From DASPWW01 sp963756745 (GTDB lineage Bacteria > Actinomycetota > Thermoleophilia > Solirubrobacterales > 70-9), in NCBI GenBank assembly GCA_963756745.1, contig CAVWOU010000010.1:682001-746000 (forward strand): a DNA stretch of 64,000 nucleotides, in the 5' to 3' direction. The translations under genes and the position numbers were made by a program. Positions 1 to 8,397 of the stretch are shown here, piece by piece. Position 1 is the first letter of the stretch; each line of letters starts with the position of its first letter. Under the pieces are notes generated by a model, which saw only the letters and a list, made by a program, of their open reading frames with translations, was not told where the DNA came from and searched no databases.

Positions 1-36
1 AGTCGCTCGCCCCGAGCCCGCGATCAGGTCGCCGCG

Positions 37-1083
37 CTAGTCCTTCAGCTTCACCTTGACCGTGTCGGTGGCCGCGGTGCCGCTCGGATCGCTCGCCGTG
101 GCCTCGACCTTGACCTTGCCCTTGCCCTTCTCCTCGAACCGGTTTCGGGCCTTTCGCTTGAGCTTGGCCTTGACCATGGTCTTCTGGTTCGGCCGCGAGT
201 TCTGTCGTGGTCTCCTTGATCTTCTTGCCCTCCGACGACCAGGGTCGAGGCGACGTTGGCGGTGGCGGAGAACTTGATCTTCTTCTTCACCTTCTGCTTC
301 TTCGCCCCGAGGTCGAGGGTCAGGGGCTCCGGCGCGGCCCGCCGCCGCGGCGGGGGCAGGGGCTTCGGGCGGGGTCGGCGGAGTGGGATCGGCCGTCACC
401 ACCTGGAAGGCGCCGATGCGGGCCGTGCGGGTCCGGTGCCAGGGAAAGACGCCATCGGGGTCCCGTAGGCCCGCCGGATGAAGAAGGCGCTCGTGTCGGT
501 GGAACTCCGCATGGACCGAATCCCTGGTGCAGGTGTTGTCCGCCGCATAGGAGGTCGACGGGTCCGAGAAGCGGATGATCAGACCGCCTCCGGGGAAGCT
601 AAACGGTGCCTCCGCGGTGAACTGAAGATCGAAGTTGCCCACCGTCGTATCGCCGCGCGGTATGCAGCGGCGTCTGGTCGTTGCTGACCACCTGTTTGAA
701 CGGCTCGCCCTGCGGCGATCGTCCCGTTCGAACCGTGCGCGCCAGGTCGATATCGAGTTCGATATCGGCGTCGTTTACGGCGTCCGTGTCAAAGGCGAGG
801 TGTCGCCGTTGTTGAGCTCGAAGGAGGGGACGTTCTGGTAGATGAACGCGGCGAAGGGCGCGCCACTGGTCAGGGCCGCTGGTGCCGGTGCCGAACGGGA
901 AGCAGTGCTCCTGGGGTCGTTCGGGAACACGGTACCGTTGCCGCTGGGCGGTTCCCTGCGACGCCGACGCAGCGACGCCGACGCGATTACGGCCACGGCC
1001 GAGTCTTGAGCCTCCTGCTCCGTGCTGCGCCCCGGATCAGGGCCTCCCGTGACTCTTTGGTCGACCTTCGAGCGCGCCTTCAT
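37..1083 (-). pseudogene. Exported repeat-tailed protein, broken by several frameshifts
   Basis: No single frame is open across this stretch, but protein-like segments follow one another on the minus strand: a start near 1083 (MKARSKVDQ), a segment with AAFIYQNVPSFELNNGDT, then AFDTDAVNDADIELDID in another frame, then NFDLQFTAEAPFSFPGGG from 642, then KKKIKFSATANVASTLVV near 240-290 in a different frame, and finally a Lys-rich tail ending KVKVEATASDPSGTAATDTVKVKLKD-like at 37 (shown here only in pieces: GKGKVKVEATASDPSG, TAATDTVKVKLKD). The Lys-rich, Ig-like tail resembles C-termini of secreted proteins in Thermoleophilia; that is family knowledge. At least four or five indels are needed to join the pieces. 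It is either a decayed gene or low-quality sequence. Function unknown. Confidence 0.5.
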
Positions 1084-1231
1084 TTGCTCCTCCCTCTGTA
1101 CTAGACCGTCCCCGATATGAGTACCTGCGGCGCGAGCATAATGGTTTGCAAGCGAATGCGCAATCCGGACTGGTCCGGGGCGTGGTCGAGTATTCGCGGC
1201 TCACGCCGCATGCTCCGGCTACCCTGTTCGC

Positions 1232-2495
1232 ATGTCCACAGCGACGATCAGCGTTGCCGATGCCTGCGCGGCCGCGAAGCGCGCTACGCACGAACTCGGG
1301 ACGGCGAAGACCGAGGCGAAGAACGCGGCCTTGGAGCGACTCGCCGAGCTGCTCGGCGAGCGCAAGGACGAGTTGCTGGAGGCGAACGCCGCCGACCTCG
1401 CCGACGAGCGGGCCGCGGACCTGACGGCGGCCCTGCGCGACCGTCTGACGCTCGACGAGGCGCGCATCGAGGCGATGGCACGAGGGCGTGCGCGAGATCG
1501 CGGCGCTGCCCGACCCGGTGGGCGAGGTGGTCGAGGAGCGCACGCTCGCCAGCGGCCTCGAGATGAGGAAGGTGCGCGTGCCGCTGGGCGTGGTCGCGGT
1601 CGTCTACGAGGCGCGACCGAACGTCACGGTCGACTGCGCCGCGCTGTGCATCAAGTCGGGCAACGCGATCGTGCTGCGTGGGTCGAGCTACGCGGAGCGC
1701 TCCAACGGGGCGCTCGCCGCGCTGGTCAAGGATGCCGCCCAGGAGGCGGGCCTCCCCGCGGATGCGGTCGCGCTGCTCGGAAGTGATCGCTCCGAGCTGG
1801 CCGAGCTGGCCGGCGCGGAGGGGCTGGTGGACCTGATCATCCCGCGCGGGGGCGAGGGCCTGAAGGAGGCGCTCAAGGAGGTCGCGAAGGTGCCCGTGAT
1901 GTATGCGGCGTCCGGGAACTGCCACGTGTACGTCCACGAGGACGCCGACCTCGAGATGGCGCGGGCCATCGCTTACAACGCGAAGGTCCAGCGGCCCGGG
2001 GTCTGCAACGCGGCGGAGACGCTGCTAGTGAACTCCGCCGTCGCCGCGCAGCTGCTGCCCGACGTGCTCGGCGACCTGGCGGACGCAGGCGTCGAGCTGG
2101 TCGGCGACGAGCGGGTGCGCGAGAGCTCGGCCGAAGTCGACGTTGGCCCCGCGAGCGAGGACGACTGGCGCACTGAGTACCTTGGGATGAAGATGGCGGT
2201 CGGCGTTGTGGACTCCCTCGACGAGGCGATCGAGCACGTGAACCGGTACGGGAGCGGTCACTCCGAGGCGATCGTCACGGGCTCGGAGGAGGCGGGGGAG
2301 AGGTTCAGTGGCGAGGTGGACGCCGCGGCGGTGTACGTCAACGCGTCGACGCGGTTCACCGACGGGTACGAGTTCGGGATGGGCGCGGAGATCGGCAACT
2401 CAACGCAGAAGCTTCACGCGCGCGGCCCGATCGGCCTGCGCGAGCTGACGACCACCAAGTACGTGGTCCACGGCACGGGCCAGGTGAGGAGATAG
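1232..2495 (+). CDS. proA: Glutamate-5-semialdehyde dehydrogenase (gamma-glutamyl phosphate reductase), one apparent frameshift
   Basis: ProA reduces gamma-glutamyl phosphate to glutamate semialdehyde with NADPH, the second step of proline synthesis. The N-terminal part (MSTATISVADACAAAKRA) is open from 1232; the rest is open in the next frame from before 1488 (REIAALPDPVGEV) to the stop at 2493. Recognisable ProA stretches include VPLGVVAVVYEARPNVT, the ALCIKSGNAIVLRGSS loop, the catalytic-Cys region QRPGVCNAAETLLV, and EFGMGAEIGNSTQKLHARGP near the end. Removing one base around 1478-1483 (within ggcacgag) restores EAMA-EGVREIAALP and gives about 420 residues, the normal family length. A single insertion in so conserved a gene suggests a sequence error rather than loss of function. 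nadD follows after 55 nt. Confidence 0.93.
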
Positions 2496-2550
2496 GGGGT
2501 CTCCGGTCCGCGAGCCGCAGGCTGGCGCCGGACACGGCCGACGGCTGGGC

Positions 2551-3168
2551 GTGCTCGGCTCTGCGTTCAATCCGCCCCATCTGGGCCACCTCGCGCTCGC
2601 CCAGGAGGCACACGCGCGGCTCGGACTCGCCGAGGTCGTGCTGGTGCCGACGGGACGCGCTCCGCACAAGGAGATCGAGGACGATCCAGGAGCGGGGGTG
2701 CGTCTGGAGATGGCGCGGCTCGCGGCCGGTGACGATGGGCGCCTCGCCGTGTCCGAGCTGGAGACGTCGCGCGACGAGCCGTCGTTCACCTACCACACGC
2801 TCGAGCGGCTGCGGGAGGAGCGTCCGGACGAGGAGCTGGTGTTCGTGATCGGCTCCGACGCGGCCGCCGGGCTCGAGCGGTGGCGCAACCCCGAGCGCAT
2901 CCTCGAGCTCGCGTCGCTGGGGGTGGCGGAGCGGCCCGGGGTCGAGCGCTCGGAGGTCGAGGCGGTCGTGGAGCGGCTCGGCGGGCGGGCGGAGTTCGTC
3001 GACATGCCGCACATCGAGGTGTCCTCGACGATGGTCCGCGAGCGAGTGGGGGCGGGGCGACCGATTCGGTATCTGGTTCCCGACGCGGTGGCCGAGCTGA
3101 TCTACGAGCGGGGCATGTACGCGAGCGCCGGGGCGGGAGAGCCAGCGAGGGGGTTGCGGCAGGCGTGA
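2551..3168 (+). CDS. nadD: Nicotinate-nucleotide adenylyltransferase
   Basis: NadD adenylates nicotinate mononucleotide to deamido-NAD in the NAD pathway. The N-terminus has the nucleotidyltransferase alpha/beta phosphodiesterase signature (GSAFNPPHLGHLALAQEA, the GxFxPxHxGH motif), then VLVPTGRAPHKE, FVIGSDAAAGLERW in the middle, and the ISSTxIR-type motif as VSSTMVRERVGAGRPIRYLVP near the C-terminus. It has about 205 residues, the usual size. GTG at 2551 is the only standard start between the in-frame stop at 2485 and the motif; the frame also reads RRLG just upstream, so a non-standard start a few codons earlier is possible. Its stop overlaps the rsfS start (gtgatg), an arrangement often seen for nadD-rsfS. 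Confidence 0.95.
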   Translation: MLGSAFNPPHLGHLALAQEAHARLGLAEVVLVPTGRAPHKEIEDDPGAGVRLEMARLAAGDDGRLAVSELETSRDEPSFTYHTLERLREERPDEELVFVIGSDAAAGLERWRNPERILELASLGVAERPGVERSEVEAVVERLGGRAEFVDMPHIEVSSTMVRERVGAGRPIRYLVPDAVAELIYERGMYASAGAGEPARGLRQA

Positions 3169-3551
3169 TGCCCGAGGAGCTGGCGAGGAGGGTCGCTGCG
3201 ATCGCGGATGAGAAGCAGGCCGTCGACATCGTCGCCCTCGATATGCGGGGGCTGGTGTCCTACACCGACTTCCTCGTGCTGTGCACCGCGCGCAACCAGC
3301 GCCTCGCGAAGGCGATTCACGACGACGTGTACGCGCGCTTGAAGGCTGAGGGATTGCTGCCCGATCACGTGGAGGGCGAGCGGGAGGCGAACTGGGTGCT
3401 GATGGACTACCTCGACTGCATCCTGCACGTGTTCGTGCCCGAGGCACGGGAGTACTACCGGCTCGAGACGCTGTGGGGCGAGGCGCCGCGCCTCGAGCTT
3501 GATCTGGGGGGTGTCGAGGGCCGCACGGGTGCCGTCCGGCGGGGCGCCTAG
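3168..3551 (+). CDS. rsfS: Ribosomal silencing factor RsfS
   Basis: RsfS binds ribosomal protein uL14 and blocks subunit joining when growth slows. The 127-residue product starts MPEELARRVAAIADEKQA and holds the RsfS/Iojap core: DIVALDMRGLVSYTDFLVLCTA, then the WVLMDYLDCILHVFVPEAREYYRLETLW segment, shown here as separate motifs. The ATG at 3168 overlaps the nadD stop and fits the family N-terminus; the frame is open much further upstream, but that part is a shadow of nadD. The C-terminal tail after LWGEAPRL is short and poorly conserved. Confidence 0.93.
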   Translation: MPEELARRVAAIADEKQAVDIVALDMRGLVSYTDFLVLCTARNQRLAKAIHDDVYARLKAEGLLPDHVEGEREANWVLMDYLDCILHVFVPEAREYYRLETLWGEAPRLELDLGGVEGRTGAVRRGA

Positions 3552-3563
3552 GCTGCGGTTGGG

Positions 3564-4323
3564 ATGAGCGGCTTCAGGAGGTCGTTCCTGGGCTACCGAC
3601 GGAGCGAGGTCGACGCCGAGCTCGCGAAACGGGACGTGGCCACGGCGGCGACCGAGCAGGCGCTCCAGGAAGCGCGCGCGAAGGCGGATGACCTCGAGGG
3701 AGTCGCGGAGCGGCTCTCGGCCACGGTCGTCGAGCGCGAGCGGGAGCTGCGGGAGTTGCGCCAGGAGGTGGCGACGCTGCGGGAGAGCGGGGTGGAGGGA
3801 GTGCGCTCGCTGGCGGCGATGGGTCGCCAGCTCGAGGAGATCCGCACGCAGGCGCGCGGCCAGGCGACGCAGATCAGGCTGCGCGCGCTGCGCGACGCGG
3901 CGAATCTGGTGGACCGGGTCTCGGACGTGGCGAGGCTGTCCGGTGCCGCCGGTGGGCGGGTGCTCGGAAGCGATCGACGAGATGGCCGGCGCGCCGGGTG
4001 CAGAGGGGGAGCAGCCGGCAGCGTCGCCGAACGGTCACGTCGAGGCGGCGACGACCGGGAAGTTCGAGGGCACGGTCCACGTCGACGTTGGGCCGCTGAG
4101 CGACTTCTCGCAACTCGTGCGGGTCGAGGATGCAGCGGAGTCGATCGACGGGACGTCGAAGATCGCGATCAAGCGGTTCTCTCGGGGGCGCGCGACGCTG
4201 TCGATGGAGCTGAGCGAGCCGGTCGAGCTGCTGCGTGAGCTCGAGGAGCGATGCGACCTCGAGTTCAAGGTGCGCTCGCACCGCGACGACAGCGTGATCC
4301 TCGACGTCGACGAGGACCAGTAG
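3564..4323 (+). CDS. DivIVA-like coiled-coil protein with a novel C-terminal domain, one apparent frameshift
   Basis: The N-terminus (FRRSFLGYRRSEVDAELAKR) resembles the start of DivIVA/Wag31 and SepF-neighbour proteins, where a GY-x-x-xEVD motif precedes a coiled coil. A charged heptad-rich region follows to about residue 115 (AKADDLEGVAERLSATVVER, then ERELRELRQEVATL). After one extra base near 3966-3974 (ctcggaag) the frame moves by +1 and continues as EAIDEMAGAPGAEGE to the stop at 4321. The C-terminal 85 residues (GPLSDFSQLVRVEDAAESI, KIAIKRFSRGRATLSMEL, ELLRELEERCDLEFKV) look like a compact alpha/beta domain that I do not recognise. Corrected length is about 252 residues. A scaffold or sensor role in cell-envelope growth is inference only. 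Confidence 0.7.
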
Positions 4324-4355
4324 CGAGCCCAGACGAGGCGGCGTACCCTTCGCTC

Positions 4356-4607
4356 GTGAGCGACGAGCGGCCGACGTTCGAGACGCGCGCCGAGGCGGAG
4401 GCGTTCTGCCGCGAGCGCGAGGCTGAGGAGCCCGAGGCTTCGTGGTTGCCATTCCAGGCCGACGGCCGATGGACCGCCGTACGCACGAACCTCCCGCGCC
4501 ACGAGGACCCGCTGGGGTCGGCGACCGAGGCGAAGCCGGAGCCATCGCCGGCGGACAACCCGCAGACCCAACAGCAGCGCGACACGTACTGGGGTGGCGG
4601 CGCCTAG
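4356..4607 (+). CDS. Small conserved hypothetical protein
   Basis: An 83-residue acidic protein begins at GTG 4356 (MSDERPTFETRAEAEAFCRE). It contains EASWLPFQADGRWTAVRTNL, a Trp/Phe-rich segment suggesting a small beta fold, and a Gln/Pro-rich tail ending YWGGGA. The frame is open upstream but overlaps the preceding gene there, so the start after that gene's stop is preferred. Codon use matches its neighbours. No family is recognised; the layout suggests it is transcribed with the DivIVA-like gene. Confidence 0.65.
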   Translation: MSDERPTFETRAEAEAFCREREAEEPEASWLPFQADGRWTAVRTNLPRHEDPLGSATEAKPEPSPADNPQTQQQRDTYWGGGA

Positions 4608-4672
4608 CGGGGCCGGCCACCGGCGACCGGTTTCACACTTTTCTGACGTTCGCGCCTTGTCTCATATCACCT

Positions 4673-4698
4673 CGTGCACGAACATACGTTCGTGCACG
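4673..4698. promoter_or_regulatory. LexA (SOS) box inside a 26-bp palindrome
   Basis: Arms CGTGCACGAAC (4673-4683) and GTTCGTGCACG (4688-4698) are perfect reverse complements around the spacer ATAC. The core at 4679-4692, CGAACATACGTTCG, fits the Gram-positive/actinobacterial LexA consensus CGAACrnryGTTyG at every position. It overlaps the 5' end of the endonuclease frame, so LexA bound here could block transcription until DNA damage. Match to the consensus is seen; regulation is inferred. Confidence 0.7.
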
Positions 4699-5349
4699 GA
4701 AGTAACCACAAGGGCGCAATCGCGGAGATCGAAGTCGCAGCAGCCGCGGTCCGGCTGGGCATTCCAGTCCTGAGGCCAGTTCAGGAACACGGGCGGTACG
4801 ACCTCGTCTTCGAGATAGCGGGTCGGCTGATCCGCATTCAATGCAAGTGGGCCAGCCTTCATGGCGAGCGTTGTGCAGGTTCACGTCTCAGGGAACTACC
4901 TGACGCCCAACGGCTACGTTCGGTCGCCGTATTCGGCAGCGCAGATCGACGCGATAGCGGCTTATTGCGATGAGCTCGATCGTTGTTACATGCTGCCGGT
5001 CGAGCTGGTTGCCGGAAAGCACCAGATTCATCTCAGGCTCTCCGCGGCGAAGAATGGGCAGAGGGCTGGGCTAAACTGGGCCGCCCAGTACTCGCTCGAA
5101 GGGGCCATAGCTCAGCTGGGAGAGCGTCGCGATGGCATCGCGAAGGTCGTGGGTTCGAGTCCCACTGGCTCCACTCAGTCTGGCCCGCACGAGCACGAGG
5201 TCGGAGCGCACCAGTTCCGCGAGCACTTCGGCTACTACATGGAGCGCGCCGCCGCCGGCGAGGAGATTCTGATCAAGCGTCGCGGCAAGCCGCACGCCCG
5301 CCTCGGCCCACCCGCGGCGAGCCAGCCGGAGCTCGACCTCACCACCTAA
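4692..5349 (+). CDS. PD-(D/E)XK endonuclease (group I intron-associated family), frame running through tRNA-Ala into a Phd-like tail; one apparent frameshift
   Basis: From GTG 4692 the product reads HGSNHKGAIAEIEVAAAAVR, then IPVLRPVQEHGRYDLVFEI and GRLIRIQCKWA. These are the helix, the catalytic D and the Q-x-K of the PD-(D/E)XK fold as in group I intron-associated endonucleases (I-Ssp6803I type). An extra base near 4868-4874 (gagcgttg) shifts the frame by +1; it continues as VVQVHVSGNYLTPNGYVRS and IDAIAAYCDELDRCYMLPVE. Without a stop the frame enters the tRNA-Ala gene at 5101 (GAIAQLGER, then GSSPTGST) and ends at 5349 with an antitoxin-like segment. The start at 4674 is rejected because it lies inside the LexA box. 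Nuclease function is likely from family features; whether the tRNA part is ever translated is unknown. Confidence 0.6.
5101..5173 (+). tRNA. tRNA-Ala(GGC)
   Basis: A full cloverleaf is visible: acceptor GGGGCCA pairs with TGGCTCC including the G3:U70 wobble that identifies alanine tRNAs; D arm GCTC/GAGC; anticodon stem TCGCG/CGCGA with loop ATGGCAT giving anticodon GGC; T arm GTGGG-TTCGAGT-CCCAC. Discriminator A is at 5173 and CCA is not encoded. The 5' end directly follows the endonuclease coding part. Confidence 0.97.
5149..5349 (+). CDS. Phd/YefM-like antitoxin segment 3' of tRNA-Ala
   Basis: After the tRNA, the frame ending at 5349 encodes HEVGAHQFREHFGYYMERAA, then GEEILIKRRGKPHARLGP, the pattern of Phd/YefM antitoxins (DNA-binding N-terminal fold, xRxGKPxARL strand). 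There is no ATG, GTG or TTG between the tRNA 3' end and the conserved part; the nearest in-frame GTG is at 5149, inside the tRNA gene. It could start there, use an unusual start, or be the tail of the upstream endonuclease frame. No toxin gene is adjacent. The family match is fair; independent expression is doubtful. Confidence 0.45.
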   Translation: MGSSPTGSTQSGPHEHEVGAHQFREHFGYYMERAAAGEEILIKRRGKPHARLGPPAASQPELDLTT

Positions 5350-5507
5350 CCGCGCGCCACGGGGCGACCCTATCCGCCCTTCGGGGAGCCGGCTCTCATC
5401 TGTCTCTCACCGCACCCTCACCCGGCTTTCACCGCGCCGGTCTAGACACCCGCCGGTACAGGCAACGGCGGGCCGTCAAGCCGCCACGAGGTAGAGGGAG
5501 GCATCCC

Positions 5508-6287
5508 ATGTTCAACACAAGGCGCATCGGAATCGCTCTCGCACTTCTGGGCGTGTCGGTCGCGGTCGCGGTAAGTCCCGCGCTCGCGGCGACTTCGACA
5601 CTCCCGCAGGGGAGCGAGCCGGTGAACCTCGATCCCGCCGACTTCAGCACGCGGATCGACAACCCGTACTTCCCGTTGACTCCCGGTGATCGGTACATCT
5701 ACCGGGAGACCGACGGGACGCACAAGGAGAAGGTGGTGCTCAGCGTCAGCGACAAGACGAAGCAGATCGCGAACGGCATCACCGCGCGCATCGTCCACGA
5801 CAGGGTCACCGAGCACGGCAAGGTGATCGAGGACACATTCGACTGGTACGCCCAGGATTCCGCCGGCAACGTGTGGTACCTCGGCGAGGACACAGTCGAG
5901 TGCAAGAAGGGCAAGATCAAGAATCACTCCGGCTCGTTCGAGGCCGGCGTGGACGGCGCCCAGCCGGGCGTGATCATGCCCGCCGATCCCGTGCCGGGTC
6001 TGAAGTATCGCCAGGAGTACTACGCCGGCGAGGCTGAGGACAAGGCCGAGGTCCTGAGCACGAACGAGCAGGTCGAGTCGCCGTATGGGCACTTCACCGG
6101 CGCCCTTCTGACCAAGGACCTCGTCCCGCTCGAGCCGAGGGTCTCGGAGTACAAGATCTACGCCCCGGGCGTCGGCCTGGTGGTGGCGGTCAAGACCTCC
6201 GGAGGCAGCGGTCGCGAGGAGCTGGTCCGGATCAAGCACGACCAGCAGATCAAGCTGCCGTCGCAGAGCAAGCGCTGCGTGGCGTAA
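5508..6287 (+). CDS. Secreted protein of unknown function, paralogue of the downstream lipoprotein
   Basis: A 259-residue product starts at ATG 5508 behind a good ribosome-binding site (agggagg). It has a signal peptide (RRIGIALALLGVSVAVAV, cleavage near SPALAA), then DFSTRIDNPYFPLTPGDRYI, VSDKTKQIANGITARIVHD and DTFDWYAQDSAGNVWYLGED, ending with two Cys (one in CKKGKIK, one near the C-terminus) that could form a disulfide. The DxYAQDxxGxVWYxGED signature recurs in the next gene, so they are tandem paralogues. The family is common as a secreted hypothetical protein; no enzyme motif is visible. A strong terminator follows. Confidence 0.85.
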   Translation: MFNTRRIGIALALLGVSVAVAVSPALAATSTLPQGSEPVNLDPADFSTRIDNPYFPLTPGDRYIYRETDGTHKEKVVLSVSDKTKQIANGITARIVHDRVTEHGKVIEDTFDWYAQDSAGNVWYLGEDTVECKKGKIKNHSGSFEAGVDGAQPGVIMPADPVPGLKYRQEYYAGEAEDKAEVLSTNEQVESPYGHFTGALLTKDLVPLEPRVSEYKIYAPGVGLVVAVKTSGGSGREELVRIKHDQQIKLPSQSKRCVA

Positions 6288-6312
6288 CCACGGGCAGTCA
6301 GTCGGCAGTTCC

Positions 6313-6346
6313 GAGCGGCGCCCGGCCCTTCGGCCGGGCGCCGCTC
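6313..6346 (+). terminator. Strong intrinsic-type hairpin terminator
   Basis: A perfect 15-bp GC-rich stem (6313-6327 with 6332-6346) closes a CTTC tetraloop, 26 nt after the stop of the secreted protein. There is no clear U-tract, which is usual in high-GC actinobacteria. Confidence 0.75.
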
Positions 6347-6393
6347 ATTCAACTCTCATCCGGCGCCCTTAGAACACCCGGCAAGGGAAGGCA

Positions 6394-7781
6394 ATGAAGC
6401 ACTCAAGCAGACATCTCATCCTCGTCCTCGTCGCCCTCGCGGTCGGCGTGTCCGCAGCGCTCACCGTCGCCGCCTGCGGCGGAAACGACGGCGACGACGA
6501 GGCGACTCCCGTGTCCCAGCCGACGGCGGCGCAGCTCGAAGGCGGCGGGGCTGGAGAAGCTACCGCTGGCGCCGGAGAGCGAGCGGGTCGACCTCGACGA
6601 TGCCCCCGCTGTCGAACCCCACCGAGGTCACGAACCCGCTGTTCCCGATCAGCGACCTTCACTCCACCGTCCTCAGCGGCAGGGTGGACGGCAAGCCGTT
6701 CCACACCGAGACCACGCTTCTCCCGGAGACGAGGGTCGTCGAATGGACCGACGGGCAGCAGGTCGAGACCGCCGTCTCCCAGTACATGGCGTTCCTCGAC
6801 GGGCGCCTTCAGGAGGCCGCGCTCGACTTCTACGCCCAGGCCGACGACGGTTCCGTGTGGTACTTCGGCGAGGACGTCTTCGACTACCGCAACGGTGAGG
6901 TGTTCACCACCGAGGGCACGTGGCTCGCCGGAAAGGACGGCCCGGCCCAGATGATCATGCCCGGCGATCCCCAGGTGGGCCAGGTGCACCGGGCCGAGAA
7001 CATCCCCGCCGTCGCCTTCGAAGAGGTAGAGATCAAGACGATCGACACGACGGTGAACGGTCCCACCGGCCCGGTCGACGGCGCGATGGTCGCACGAGAG
7101 CTCCACGACGACGGGGCGTACAGCGACAAGGTGTTCGCCCCCGGGTACGGCGAGTTCCTGACGCGCGACGGCCCCGACGTCGAGGCGATGGCCCTCGCCG
7201 TGCCCACCGACGCGCTCGACGGCCCCGTGCCGGCCGAGCTGGAGGACATCTCGTCGGCGGCGGACGAGAGCTTCGACGCGATCGAGGCGAGGGACTGGAG
7301 TCGCGCGGCCGCCGGCGCCGAGGACGCGAGCGCAGCCTGGAACGCGTACTCGTCCGGCGATGTGCCCCCGCGGCTCGCCACCGAGATGATCCGCGCCATC
7401 GACGTGCTATCCCGTGCGGTCGACAAGCGCGATCAGGCGAAGGCGGCGACCGCGGCGATCGACGTCGCCCAATCGGCGCTCGACCAGGAGCTCCGCTACC
7501 GGCCGCCCGCCGAGATCGACCTCGCCCGGTTCGAGCTCTGGGCTCGCCAGATCATCGTCGACGCCTCCGCGAACGACATCGGCGGGATCACCGGCGACGT
7601 CGCGACCATGGAGTGGACCCGGGACCGGTTCACCAACATCCTCGACCCGGCGGACGTCACCCGGATCAACGCCCACCTGCTCGAGCTCCAGGGGAGCGTC
7701 GCGGACAAGGATCCCGCCGCGGCGCGCGAGGAGGCGGCGAGCCTTCGAGACACGATCGCCGAGTTCGGCCGGCCGAGTTGA
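6394..7781 (+). CDS. Lipoprotein with paralogous N-terminal domain and helical C-terminal domain, two apparent frameshifts
   Basis: From ATG 6394 the product has a lipoprotein signal peptide (HLILVLVALAVGVSAAL, lipobox TVAAC). The frame moves by +1 near 6541 (giving AAGLEKLPLAPESERVDLDD) and again by +1 in the C-run at 6602-6607, then is open as PLSNPTEVTNPLFPISDLHS to 7779. The middle repeats the neighbour's signature (ALDFYAQADDGSVWYFGEDV, MIMPGDPQVG). The C-terminal half (about residues 280-460) is Ala-rich and helical (AADESFDAIEARDWSRAAAG), unlike the neighbour, and may be a helical-bundle partner domain. About 461 residues when corrected. Function unknown; surface location is supported by the lipobox. 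Confidence 0.75.
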
Positions 7782-7819
7782 TCCGCCACCGGGCCCTCAC
7801 CCGTAGGTCACTGGCAGAG

Positions 7820-8020
7820 ATGCTCAACGAAAGCTCAATCGGAAACGGTCATCCGGGGTCGCGACGCCAGCCCCGGCGATGCGAGCACACCGGGCTCACG
7901 ATCCCAGAGTGCTCGTGCCCGCACTGTTGGGCGCGCATGCAGGCGCGCGAGGACGTGCGCCGCGTCATCAGTCCCCGTCGCGACGCGGCGCGTCACGTCG
8001 TCGACGCCGGGATCCGGTAG
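7820..8020 (+). CDS. Possible small Cys/His-rich protein
   Basis: A 66-codon frame starts at ATG 7820. Its only distinctive feature is CEHTGLTIPECSCPHCWARM, with four cysteines and two histidines that could bind zinc, followed by an Arg-rich tail. No ribosome-binding site or homologue is evident. It may be a real small regulator or a chance frame in the 250-bp gap before the minus-strand genes. Confidence 0.3.
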   Translation: MLNESSIGNGHPGSRRQPRRCEHTGLTIPECSCPHCWARMQAREDVRRVISPRRDAARHVVDAGIR

Positions 8021-8031
8021 TCGCCTGGGAT

Positions 8032-8397
8032 CTACCCGCCCGGCGTTTCGGCGGTCTCGAGAACGCCGAGCAGCTCGGTCACACGGCACACCAGCAGGCG
8101 CTCCTCGTCGACCTCGATCCAGGCGCCGGCCGTCGCCGGGAAGACGACGTGGTCGCCGGGTCCGATCGGCATCTCCACCCCCGCCTGCTCCCACCAGTCG
8201 AGTCCGGGCCCGACCGCGAGCACGATCCCATGCTGCGGCGGCGGATCGTGGCTGCCGGGCGGGACAACGAGGCCCGAGCGGCGCATGCGGTCCTGGTCGA
8301 GCTCCTTGATCACCACCCGGTCGAACAGCGGCCGGAGCTGGTGGCGAATGGTTTCGAGCGACTCGTGCTGAGGTCGCGCGTTCACGATTTCGAGCAT
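8032..8397 (-). CDS. GroES-like (Cpn10 family) protein
   Basis: The 121-residue product (MLEIVNARPQHESLETIRHQ) has a co-chaperonin 10 domain: LRPLFDRVVIKELDQDRMRR, SGLVVPPGS, VLAVGPGLDWWEQAGVEM, IGPGDHVVFPATAGAW and a C-terminal LLVCRVTELLGVLE, matching the PLFDRVvv...GiVlP...VvAVGpG...vGDhVlfp pattern. It carries about 20 extra N-terminal residues compared with canonical GroES, and no groEL is next to it, so it is probably a divergent paralogue rather than the housekeeping groES. The start overlaps the upstream gene's 3' end by 16 nt, suggesting coupled translation. Confidence 0.75.
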   Translation of the reverse strand: MLEIVNARPQHESLETIRHQLRPLFDRVVIKELDQDRMRRSGLVVPPGSHDPPPQHGIVLAVGPGLDWWEQAGVEMPIGPGDHVVFPATAGAWIEVDEERLLVCRVTELLGVLETAETPGG

